64,000 nt of DNA. It comes from Hyparrhenia diplandra (Eukaryota > Streptophyta > Magnoliopsida > Poales > Poaceae). The position numbers were made by a program, and so were the translations under genes. How positions within the stretch are numbered: the first letter of the stretch is position 1; each line of letters starts with the position of its first letter. The notes beneath the pieces are model-generated. The model was given only the letters and a program-made list of their open reading frames with translations. It made no database searches and was not told where the DNA came from. Location of the stretch: assembly GCA_015847255.1 (NCBI GenBank), contig JADLZK010008770.1, positions 1-64,000 of the forward strand, given 5' to 3'. Below, piece by piece: positions 55,052 to 64,000 of the stretch.

Positions 55052-55246
55052 TGAGTCTTCCGCTCCTTGCCATGAGCGGTCCGTGGCATACCGGGGGAGC
55101 CTTCTCGAGATGGCATCGACAACTGAGCGGATCCTGGCCTTGTGGATCTTCTTGGTGCTCAACGGTAGCCCAAGGTAAGTGATTGGGAACTCGGCGATCT
55201 GACACCCAAGAATCTCTGAACAGGATAGATTAAGTGAAATCCTCAA
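55052..55246 (-). mobile_element. L1-type LINE fragment, upstream part
   Basis: The minus strand encodes ILGCQIAEFPITYLGLPLS followed by TKKIHKARIRSVVDAISRRL, a conserved plant L1 reverse transcriptase segment. It continues across the SINE into the fragment at 54430-54760. Both sit inside the presumed intron or upstream flank of the gene whose exons lie at 53937-54406. Confidence 0.8.
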
Positions 55247-55922
55247 ATAGTAGCAAGCACAAAGTTCAATTGTTCAAACGACAAGCACATACAAGAATCC
55301 AATTTTCTCTCTTTCTAAGTTCGGTGTCTAATAGAAGTGTCGAATGGATTTGTCAGTCAGTTTCTGAGCTAGCTAAGCCCATAAATTTCTTTTGTAAACC
55401 TGGTGGCTGGTGTCCCTAATTGATCCGAGTCCAAAAGCCACACCAAACGAACGCCTCGTAGTCGCAGGTTTGTTCTCCTGCCCAGGCCGGTACCTTTCTT
55501 GACCATCTTTGACTTGCTTCCACAAGCCTGACAGTTATTAGAACCAGAGCTATATATCATCCGACAGCAGGTGGCTGTAACCAAGCAAGCTATAAGTGTA
55601 GATACAATTTGCAAACTCACGTAATCCTCGATCAGATTGACTATATATCTCGCCTGCAATTTACTAGTAAAATCAAACACTACATCTCAACTCCATTAAT
55701 TTATCAAAACGTACACATGCATGTATATATAACACGACATACAGTCCATACAGACAGACAGACAGACAAGTAGTACACTACCAAACGTATACTAGGGCTA
55801 AAAACACCAACCGATCTCCAATTCCTCAGGTCCCATTTTATTTTACCGTGTGTGGCACAGATTACAGTACACTACTAGTACTAGCAGCAAGCACCGGAGT
55901 ACGCGTGCCGGATTGCCGGTGA
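55247..55922 (-). other. Region between the LINE fragment and the lipocalin gene
   Basis: It contains a minus-strand open frame at 55369-55680 and a possible small exon (CAG/GCGAGATATATAG to GATTAC/GTGAGT, about 55620-55655). I cannot tie either to a known protein. The GACA microsatellite at about 55753-55768 is short. Bases just below 55923 are expected to be the lipocalin 3' untranslated region. Confidence 0.35.
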
Positions 55923-56609
55923 TCATTTCCCAAAGAGCGACTTGAACCACCAGACTCCCTTGGTGTCGGTGGGCGCGGCGTCGCTCTCCGGCGGCGGGTC
56001 GTCCTGCGGCGTCCTGTGCAGCTTGCTCACGTCGTAGCCTTCCTCCTTTGCCCGCTCCACCAGCTGGTTGTACACCTCCTCGTCGATGCTCGTCTCCCTG
56101 CACAGAATCTGCAAACACGCGCACGCAAATCAAATATCGAGAAATTAAGATAACTTATTGATCGAGAACTGGCAAATTAAGCTTATAATGCATACCCAGA
56201 GGTTCTTGCGGCGGGGCTCGCCGACGAGCGCGTACTGGTAGTCGTCGTCGACGTAGAGCACCCAGTAGTCGCCGACGACGGGGATGATGGGGAGGAACGG
56301 CGGGAGGTAGAACTTGACCTTGAGCTTGGCCTCCTCGCTGCTCGGGTCGGCCTTGTAGGCCGTGCCCTCGATGTAGTCGCGCTTCCCCTTGCTCCACGTC
56401 TCGTTGAGGACGTGCACCGTGGCGCCGTCCTCCAGCAGCTTGTAGGTGGCGCGCGTGTCCCGCCCGTCACGGGGCTGGAAGAAGGACGGGAACGACGCGA
56501 TCTCGTACCACCGACCCATGTACCGCGCCACGTCCAGACCACGCACCACCGTCATCTGCCCGTCGCCGCTCTTCGTCGTCGTCGTCGTCTTCCCCTCCGG
56601 TGCCGCCAT
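55923..56609 (-). CDS. TIL-1: Temperature-induced lipocalin (TIL), two exons, intact
   Basis: TILs are plasma-membrane-associated or soluble plant lipocalins that protect membranes during heat, cold and oxidative stress. Exons are 56196-56609 and 55923-56108, giving 199 residues with no frame problem. The first exon carries the lipocalin motif MGRWYEIASFPSFFQP (around residues 30-46), then RDTRATYKLL, VHVLNETWSKGKRDYIEGTA and the second conserved block GDYWVLYVDDDYQYALVG. The second exon encodes ILCRETSIDEEVYNQL, a charged tail and the typical end KGVWWFKSLFGK. There is no signal peptide, as expected for TILs. The start at 56609 (MAAPEGKTT) is the first ATG in frame after the leader. The intron has clean GT-AG ends. 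Confidence 0.95.
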
Positions 56610-56741
56610 TATTGTTGTTGCTGGGTGGGTTTGATCTGTGTGTGCCTTTCAATTCGATCGCCTGTGTGTGACAATCTGGTGACTGATTGCTGGTTTCTTG
56701 CAGTTGCAGGTGATTGCTTCGTAGCTTGCTTGCGATGGAGG

Positions 56742-56749
56742 ATATATAG
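56742..56749 (-). promoter_or_regulatory. TATA box of the lipocalin gene
   Basis: TATATATC-type sequence on the minus strand (plus strand GATATATAGA at 56741-56750), about 135 bases upstream of the start codon, leaving room for a leader of roughly 100 bases. Confidence 0.6.
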
Positions 56750-56820
56750 AATCTGAGGGGCTTTAGGGTCGTTTGAACACGAGAGGATAAGGTGTTGGAG
56801 CGAGAAGAGAGACGTGGAGG

Positions 56821-56830
56821 GTTCTGGAAC
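56821..56830. promoter_or_regulatory. Heat-shock element upstream of the lipocalin gene
   Basis: GTTCTGGAAC is a perfect palindrome of two nTTCn/nGAAn units, the minimal binding site of heat-shock factors, about 75 bases upstream of the TATA box. The position and the gene's known heat induction support function, but two units alone are a weak site. Confidence 0.5.
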
Positions 56831-57069
56831 GCTTAGCGAGTGTTTGTCTGCTTGCCCAGGGGCCGGGGCCAGTCCCGTCTACACGTGGAGACTTGTACGC
56901 GAAGGTAAATGCTTTACAGTACTGCCGTGTAGCATGCCGTTGGTTTTGTTTGATTTTCCTCGGACAATCAGCGTGGTTATTGGCAACGTCGACCTCCAAA
57001 TGAGAACGCTACCATTTTTGGAGCCGTATGTACGAAGCCAATTTTGTAGGAAGCTTGTCTCACCTTAAA

Positions 57070-58590
57070 CACAGACAATTCCTCCCTTTTGCCGCTGTTT
57101 TTCTTTTTAACAGACGGACCAACACACAAGTATATATCCGATTACTTTGCCTATTTAGAGACTTGTCATTGTAATTTTAGATTGAATCATGCCATTCTGT
57201 ACATCCACCTATTAGAGGAGGGAGTATTGCCTAAAATCCCCTGCCACTTTTCTCCCTCCTCTAACTAATGTGTGGGCCCTGCACGTCAGTTTCTCCTTCA
57301 ACTTGGTCAACCGATTGAATAATAATTGTTCATTAGCTATTTTTCAACATCTAATAAGTAATTCAAACGGTAGCCAATAGACGTATTTCTTTGCCAAACT
57401 CAACTAGCTGTTTGTTGTGTATTGGATCAACACATTAGCACTAATATGAGTAGAGCCTGATTACAAAGCAACCGATCAGCGTGTTTTGTACAATATATTC
57501 AGGGTGTATTTACAGGGGTGACCTGACTTCGTGTTACACACAACATGTGAATTTTTACATTTGACATCGTTTGTTGAATCTTGATCTCTAATTCTAGCGA
57601 AGTTGTCTTCTCGGCTTCCTTGAATCTTTCCTCAGTCTTTTCATCTTATCTTCGTGGGGAATTCGAAGTCTTGAGGTTCTCTCCGCTATCACGAAGCCAT
57701 TGCTTTTGTTATGATGCGAAGCCGATCTTTCCAATTCCAAGCGAAGTTGTCTTCGCTCCATTCTTCTTTCCCCATTTCATGGTGTGTAAATCTATCTGCA
57801 ACTTCAAAGTTTCAAGATTAAAGTTTCTAGGCGAAGTTAGTTCCCAACATTGTTAGTTAACTAACTGACCAATCTAGATAATTTAGACTAATATTTATCC
57901 CTAATCAATAAGTAGCCTTGATCGATCTAAGCATGCAATTAGTTAATAGGCTAGCTAATCATTACTCCCCTTATCCTCAAATATAAGTTGTCCACGCATT
58001 CAAAATTTGCCATAATCCTAAATTATTATAAAGGATTCTAGGTGAAGTTTTTAAAGGAAACTTCCACATGTATATCTACCATTAGTTTATATTACTAACT
58101 CAAATATGGTAACTACAAAAGGGTTATATGTGTCGTTTGATTTACCACATAATATGTCTTAGAATTTCTATGATACTTTGAATTTCAGGGGATTGTCTAA
58201 ATTCAACTAATAGTAGCTAAAACAGAAATAACATTATCCAGGAACACAATATCAATTCCTCGATCTTTTTTATCTGTTGGACCCGCTACATCTATCTAGA
58301 TTATAGTCAGTTAGTTTATACTTCCTTCGTTTTAAATTATAAGTCGCACTTGTTTCAATTTATTATGTGTGCATTTAGACATAATAAATATATCTAGACG
58401 TCTAACAAAACTTGGAACGATGGAATATTACTAGCTTTGAAATTACGAGAATGTATAAACAGACAGACCGCTATATGACATGGCGAGGTCACCTTTGCCC
58501 GAGAGCACTCGGGAGTACTCCAGAATATCCCTGTGGACTGTGTCAATAGCCCGGCGGGATTCTTCCTTGCTCCCAAGGCTGAAACACTAA
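57070..58590. other. Intergenic DNA with MITE relics
   Basis: No gene is recognised. A Stowaway-like terminal word occurs at about 57213-57226 (GAGGAGGGAGTA). Another piece, CTTCCTTCGTTTTAAATTATAAGTCG (wobbled), lies at about 58322-58347. Between 57590 and 57840 the phrase GCGAAGTTGTCTTC occurs twice (about 57597 and 57741), with a third partial copy. The elements are too decayed to delimit. Confidence 0.4.
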
Positions 58591-58624
58591 AAGGCACAGT
58601 GAGAAAACTTGGAAATTGATCGGC

Positions 58625-59045
58625 GAGACTGCGACATCACTTTAGCCTGTGGCGGCCGTGTCCCTATCCATGGAAGGAGCATACCTGTTGGTGTCTTCGG
58701 ACGCCTAGCGTTGCAGCTTCCTGCTTCGGTGCATCCCGGTCGCGTCCCTGTCCATGGATGGAAAAAGACCTGTTGGCGTCTTCGGACTCGCGGTGTGCGC
58801 CGGCCGCCTGAATGAAAACCCAGAAGCACGTCACTGTATGGTTGGCCTTGGCCGAATGCCCGGTTTATAGACACGTATGAGTTTGTCTCCTCTGAACTGT
58901 GTGTGTATGGTTCTTGCATTCTTGGCCTTGGCCGAATGATCGATGTGTGTATAGACACGTATGAGTTCAGCAGTTGCGTCCTCTGCATTTTCTTTCAAAG
59001 GTTTGGGTCCTCTGCATTTCAGCAGTTGCGTACTAAGCATTGCGT
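58625..59045. repeat. Two adjacent sets of short direct repeats
   Basis: Set 1: CGTGTCCCTATCCATGG and GCGTCCCTGTCCATGG, each followed by ACCTGTTGGyGTCTTCGGAC, at about 58660-58710 and 58740-58790. Set 2: GGCCTTGGCCGAATG followed by TATAGACACGTATGAGTT, at about 58845-58885 and 58923-58965. In set 2 the words CCTCTGCATTT and CAGCAGTTGCGT also recur. No reading frame is maintained across them. Confidence 0.7.
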
Positions 59046-59698
59046 TTGTCTGGATTGCTTGTACGTTCACACCTTGTACATTCATTCTGGATACAGCAGT
59101 GCTGTTGTAGTTCACTAGTGTCAAGACACGAGGTTTGCGTCCCATTTTGATGATCTAGACTCAAGTCCAAGTGGCGGCTGTCTTTCGTTGATCCATAGAG
59201 TACGAAGAGCCAATATGTTGAAAGTGCTTCCAATTTACTCTTAGATTATTTTAAATTCTTCTGAACCAAATGAAACATAAGGTTCTTTTTTTTACATGGT
59301 AAAGAACAATCGTGCATTCTACATCATGACACCAGACACCAATAGAAGTCTGGATGTGATCCAATGATCCATCATCCATGCAAATTAGGCATAGACCACT
59401 CGGAGTCGGCCGTCTGAAGAACTAAAATAATCACAAGCAGCAAAAGATGTTTCCACCTGTAAATGCACACAGATAACCGTCCAACCGAAACAACGCCTTC
59501 AGTATCACTCAAAGATTTCCTCTTGACAATATTGCTGAATTCAGCACATTTGAGTTTTAGCTTCGCAAATAATTCTCTTGAGTCAAAAATTCTAGTACAA
59601 ATGGCATATAGAAACTGACATCAAAATCTCGTGATCTTTCATGATCTTCTCATTATCTATATAGCTTTCAGAATCTTTGATGTATGTATTCCTCTTCC
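59046..59698. other. Intergenic DNA downstream of the S11 gene
   Basis: No gene is recognised. The part next to 59698 is expected to be the 3' untranslated region of the ribosomal protein gene on the minus strand. Confidence 0.4.
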
Positions 59699-61670
59699 TC
59701 AGGCAGCAGTAAATGCCTTCTTCACTGCACCACTCTTTGACCCGGCAGGGATCACCTTCAGCACATTAAACCTCACCGTCTTGGACAGTGGCCTGCATAG
59801 GCACATGGCACAACAGTGAGTTTTAGAGAGTTCAGAGTGGCATCGAGCAGCTATTGGCACAGCAAAAATCTAGTCTAGTATCTATAGTAATGCCATAATC
59901 GTATTGGGAAAAGTGGGGCAAATGTGGAGATAAGTTGGGGAAAGAGAAAGACCAAGCTTAGCTTCAAAATAAGCAGAACAGTCTTTATACCTGCACTGGC
60001 CAATGATCACATGGTCTCCTTCCTTCACACTAAAGCAAGGGGAAATGTGGGCGGGGATGTTAGAGTGCCTCTTCTCATACCTATACAAGATACCAGAATT
60101 ATGGTTAGTATGATAAAATAATTCGATCCAAGTCTGAAAACCATCAAAAAGAATATTTCACTGACCTCTGATATTTCTTGACAAAGTGAAGGTAGTTCCT
60201 GCGAACAATGATAGTCCTGTTCATTTTAGCGCTATGGCATGTTCCAGCAATGATGCGGCCTCTAATTGACACAGTACCAGTGAACGGGCATTTCTTATCA
60301 ATGTAGGTTCCTGCAATACACGACAAATGAAGAACACATCTAAGTCTCAAAAGCACTGAACAAGGTATGACAGAGCTGCATAAGAAATTCCAAGTAATGC
60401 AATGAAACAAACCAATCACAAGTGGATATCAAACAATCTAGTTTAAGGGAAAAGTCTGATAGAAAAAGAAACATGAGTATACAGATAATCAAGGAGGAAT
60501 TAAAAGGCAAATTTTCACGCCATTCATACTGTTTCTAGGCACACCTTCAGGTTGGATACAAAACCTATAGCATAATGTTCATGTCAATAGCCATTAAGAG
60601 AACCAGACACTCCTTGCTGTATAGCAACATCACTATATACTTGCTAATGATTTCTATTTGAGTACAGCCCAAGTGTTGAAGAAAGGATCAAACAGTTGAG
60701 TGACGGATAGCTTAAATAGGGTACATTTATAACTGATAAAATCACAGAGTTTGATTCAGTTGTGGATTCTCTGCTAGCCTCTTAAAGGTGATGAATTGAA
60801 CATTACCAGCCTATGAGTAAGTTAGTTACATTAAGCTAACAAGTAACATCAATTACGGAGTTCTGAAGTGACAAATTGTTTAACAAGCGAGCTCCAGGAC
60901 AAACCTTCAATGGCTTCCCTGGGAGTCTTGAAACCAAGGCCAACGTTCTTCCAGAACCTGTTGCCCCCCTTGCCGGGCTTATTTCCCTTTGCGGGCTTCT
61001 TCGAGCTGCAATTATACAAAAGAAACCATGATTAATAGTTTGTTACTTCACAAAATACCACGAACCAATTTACAAAGAATAATTTTTCTTACCAGAGGAA
61101 AACCTTAGGCTGCTTGAGGAAAGCCTTCTCTGTCTGCAAAAACCAGATACGTGTTTAATTTTTATTACCGATAAAATGGTGATAAGTTGATAAAATTGTA
61201 CTGGTAACAAAACAGTAGCAATCCACTTGTGCAAAATAGTAAAGAACCATACTGGTCCACATACATCTAGCGCTCGACTGAATATTTATCTACATCTATT
61301 TTATAGCGTCACACTTGAATCAATCAGTGAGAAAAGAAGTTACCCACATCCATTTCATAGCATCAGGATTTAACAAATCGACGCTAGTGACGAAATTGAA
61401 TCGAGCCATACGATTAGATCAACAGACATCTACGTAAGAGTAAGGGCACCTCGAACAGAACAGACTAGACCTGAAGGTGTTAACAAGACTTACAAGCAAG
61501 GCGCCTACGGCGTGCTCTTGAAAAAAAAAAGACTTACAAGCAAGGCACCATAGCAAATTGTGCCAAAAGAACGCTGCGAGAAGGCTAGTATCCCTACTCG
61601 GACTTATCAAAATACAACAAATGGATAGCTCGTCGAGCAGTCCACGGATGCAACTCACCTGCTCCGCCAT
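59699..61670 (-). CDS. RPS11: 40S ribosomal protein S11 (uS17), six exons, intact
   Basis: A cytosolic small-subunit ribosomal protein of the uS17 family that binds 18S rRNA. Exons are 61659-61670 (MAEQ), 61093-61133, 60905-61005, 60166-60310, 59991-60080 and 59699-59792, together 483 bases including the stop, 160 residues, with every junction in phase. Conserved pieces are EKAFLKQPKVFL, NRFWKNVGLGFKTPREAIEG, YIDKKCPFTGTVSIRGRII, TCHSAKMNRTIIVRRNYL, KRHSNIPAHISPCFSVKEGD and LSKTVRFNVLKVIPAG, ending KKAFTAA. The very short first exon (four codons then GT) is a common layout for plant ribosomal protein genes. No frame break is present. Confidence 0.96.
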
Positions 61671-61790
61671 GGTTGATGCTCGAGAGGACCAACGGGCGGC
61701 GGCGCCGGCGTAGGTGGTGGCGGCGGCGCGAGGATAGTAGGGTGCCCAAACAGAAAACCCTACTCGTACGGCTGGTTATTTAATGTATGC
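61671..61790 (-). promoter_or_regulatory. Leader/promoter of the S11 gene with telo-box
   Basis: AAAACCCTAC at about 61754-61763 on the plus strand (GTAGGGTTTT on minus) matches the telo-box found in promoters of plant ribosomal protein genes. A TATA-like stretch, TTAAATAA on minus, lies at about 61780-61787. Confidence 0.5.
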
Positions 61791-62394
61791 AACTTAGGTG
61801 GGCTTTTGTTCTTTTCCTTTGAGTTTAGATGGGCTTTTCCTTTTTTAGGCTCTTTTGCTTATACGGGCTTTACTACTACCGCAGGTAAGCTTATTTTTAA
61901 AAAAAAAAAAAAACGAATTAGTTTTTTAAAAGTAACGGCCACGAATAAAAAGTTGGCAAAACCCTCATAACAATTGAATTGAAACGAAAAAAGGGAAATG
62001 GGGAACTTCAAATCTCGCGTTCCATGATTCCCATTTGTGCACAACACACTTAAAAGAAAATCTTAAGTTTTTATAAGAGTTGGATGGAAACAAAATTCTA
62101 CGGTTCACAAATGTTTTTCTGTTTGGAGCCATTTTCATCTACCCTCTTAATGCACCAACTTAGCTGCGTTCAAAATTATTCAAATAAACGATCAGGATTC
62201 TTTAACAGCCTCTCTCATCACTCAAACACCAAGTAGGCGTCCCGGGATTAAGTGTATGGGGAACTTTCACGCCTAACGCTCCACAAATACACGTCAAACA
62301 CCTTCCTCTTATCTCGCGATTCAATTTCCTCCTGAATAGACGCGCTCTTTCCTTTTCAGCGATCCTTCCTTTCCTACTATTCTTCCTTCCTCCT
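61791..62394. other. Intergenic DNA between S11 and the right-edge gene
   Basis: No gene is recognised. It has an A-run of 15 at about 61900-61914 and is otherwise AT-rich. S11 (minus) and the right-edge gene (plus) diverge from this stretch, so it may hold both promoters. Confidence 0.4.
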
Positions 62395-63060
62395 ATGGAT
62401 CCCGACGTAGACGAGGTGCGCACCAGAGCGCAGCGACTGCCGACGAGCAGCGGTGTTCCGGCGCGTCGAGCCACACTGCGGCGTTCCGCGCGTCGAGGAG
62501 CACCAGGTTGCCGTCGCGAGCGACGGCCATCGCTACCACAGACCGGCCCGCGGTGCCCACGGACCCACGACGGCGCCGGCGGACCACACGACCGCGCGTC
62601 GAGGAGCACGAGAGGTCGCCCGTGGCCGTGAGCTACGCGGACGCGCCTTCACCCACGGGCTGGCTGCGGTCGCGGAGCAGCTGCCCATGCTGCGACACCG
62701 ACGGCGACGGGGCGGACAAGGCGCTCCTCAAGATCCTCGCCGACATCCGCTCCGCCCGCACCGCCGGTGGCGCGGCCTCTGGAGGCGCCTGCCGGAGATC
62801 CACCTCCACGGCCTCGCTAACGACGCCGTCGTCGCTGCCCTCGCGCAGGTCGCGGTCCCGGAGGCGGAGTTGCCCGTCCTCGATGTCAACGTCCCCAAGC
62901 GCTTCAAGTTCTCCGCAGCAGGCGTGGCCTCGCTGCTCCGCACCGCCGCGCGGTTGGCGCCGGTGGAGCTCACCATCATAGTCTGGGGGATAGAAAGGAC
63001 ACCAACATTGCCCTCGAGCTGCTTGCTTCGACCGCGCAACATCGATCAGGCTGCCGGTCG
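62395..63060 (+). CDS. Possible first exon of an unidentified plus-strand gene
   Basis: A GC-rich first-exon-like stretch with ATG at 62395 (MDPDVDEVRT). Different frames carry protein-like pieces: CPCCDTDGDGADKALLKILA, then LPEIHLHGLANDAVVAALAQ and VPKRFKFSAAGVASLLRTAA. The second set resembles the leucine-rich part of grass F-box proteins, but I am not sure. At least two frame changes are needed, so it may be a decayed copy or affected by sequence errors. Confidence 0.35.
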
Positions 63061-64000
63061 CCACGCCATGGTGCGGACGTGCACCACACCGCCCCATCCT
63101 CTCTCCCCATCTTGCCCGTGCAAACCCCGACGTACTGTAATCGAGTCGCCAATTGCAATTCAATCAGGTACGGCTTTACTAATCACGTACTGGCAGTTAT
63201 CAAGTTTCGATTCAGATGTCTTCCTGTTTGTTTTTCTAAACTATTTTACCTCTGAATTCTTATTTTTTCTCTGTTATCCAAGTATCCAATTTCTAACTCT
63301 CGGCACTCATTCTCCTAGCCTCCGCACTCATGTGTGCATATTCTGCCATTGCTGCTACTACTACTGCTTACGCTTGTTAGTTGCTCGACAATTTGCTTGT
63401 TCCAGCCTGAATATGCTGCTAAGAAAATTAACATGTAGAATATATACTTACACAAATGCCTTTTCTTATATCCTGTAGATCAGTACAACAAATTATTGAT
63501 GCTATTTTGGTTCTGTACATTGGTGATCCTCGGGTGTCAGCAGCAGCCGCTTCCCTCTCGCCGAGGGCAGCCTGGTACCATTTGTTCCTTTCCTTCTATT
63601 TTCAGTCTTTATCGTTTGTAGCTTTTCCAATTTTTATTTTATATATATAATAAAATCATTTCAGTTTGATCGGATCAATATATAATAAAATGCCATTGCT
63701 TGCTTCGTGTAATATTTTGTTGGACCAATATTCAGAAATGTAGCGGTGGAGTCATATGCCCAGCCAAATGCCACTTTGTTTAACAATTATTCAGTCATTG
63801 TTGCTCTTTTCATTTTTCTAATGCTAAGCTACTGATGGCATTGTTTTCTTGATCCCTTTTGTTCTTGCTGCAAAGGGAAATTTTACACTGTTACGATCCA
63901 CAATGGTTGTCGGCAAATGTGTCGCGGACGATGAATTCTTATCTGCTGTCGCCATTGAGAGCCTCGACTACAAGACCGGTAGGACCAGGTACGCGCCACC
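63061..64000 (+). other. Possible further exons of the right-edge gene, cut by the window end
   Basis: Two splice-bounded stretches stand out. One is about 63479-63572 (after CTGTAG, reading SVQQIIDAILVLYIGDPRV, before CTG/GTACC). The other starts at about 63877 (after GCAAAG), reading LLRSTMVVGKCVADDEFL and then SAVAIESLDYKTGRTRYAP to the edge. The last frame is open and protein-like, but I do not recognise it. Confidence 0.35.

Noticed and set aside
62393..62587. Minus-strand GNLVLLDARNAAVW, resembling a bulb-lectin repeat
   Set aside because: Only one short repeat-like match, on the strand opposite the presumed exon, with no flanking lectin or kinase sequence.
62453..63478. 341-codon plus-strand open frame
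   Set aside because: Its first 100 codons are Arg/His/Pro-rich noise and its last 120 run through AT-rich, intron-like DNA; only the middle piece is protein-like, so it is not one continuous gene.
1..64000. CRISPR arrays, operons, riboswitches, phage or bacterial origins
   Set aside because: The repeats seen are tandem duplications, microsatellites and transposon ends; gene structure is clearly plant nuclear.

Overview
This is nuclear DNA from a grass, most likely rice or a close relative (Oryza). Reasons: intron-rich genes with GT-AG junctions, GC-rich first exons that grade into AT-rich gene bodies, and dense grass-type transposons (Sirevirus/copia and Ty3/gypsy LTR elements, an Au-type SINE, L1-type LINEs, Tourist-, hAT- and Mutator-like MITEs). 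Species is inferred from gene and repeat style, not proven. There are no prokaryotic features (operons, CRISPR arrays, ribosome binding sites).

Layout. 1-7.5 kb: a minus-strand PDS5-type cohesin cofactor gene with about 14 exons. 7.5-20.3 kb: a repeat zone with a tandem duplication carrying a nested hAT MITE, copia/Sirevirus remnants in both orientations, a fold-back MITE at 16.7-17.2 kb and another MITE at 19 kb. 20.9-27.95 kb: a minus-strand UDP-glucose 6-dehydrogenase gene cut in two by a 5.7 kb gypsy element. 29.1-35 kb: a minus-strand 12-exon PTEN2-type phosphatase gene with a tandemly duplicated part-exon. 36.58-51.12 kb: a 14.5 kb Tat-lineage gypsy element on the minus strand, which also carries a plus-strand gene with its own TATA box and which split a Tourist MITE when it landed. 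51.4-55.25 kb: LINE fragments, a MITE, a SINE, and the last two exons of an unidentified minus-strand gene. 55.9-56.6 kb: an intact temperature-induced lipocalin gene with a heat-shock element. 59.7-61.7 kb: an intact ribosomal protein S11 gene. 62.4 kb to the right edge: an unidentified plus-strand gene or gene remnant.

The genes do not form a pathway; they are independent cellular genes separated by transposons. A cross-cutting observation is that PDS5, PTEN2, UGDH and the gene at 54 kb contain many one- or two-base frame changes, often in homopolymers, although the protein is recognisable on both sides of each. The lipocalin and S11 genes contain none. The two LTRs of the large element also differ largely by small indels. 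Uncorrected sequencing or assembly error explains this at least as well as pseudogene decay, so the frame-broken genes are described here but not declared dead, except UGDH, which is physically interrupted. I found no convincing new biological system; the most notable items are the UGDH interruption, the antisense gene of the Tat element and the PTEN2 part-exon duplication.
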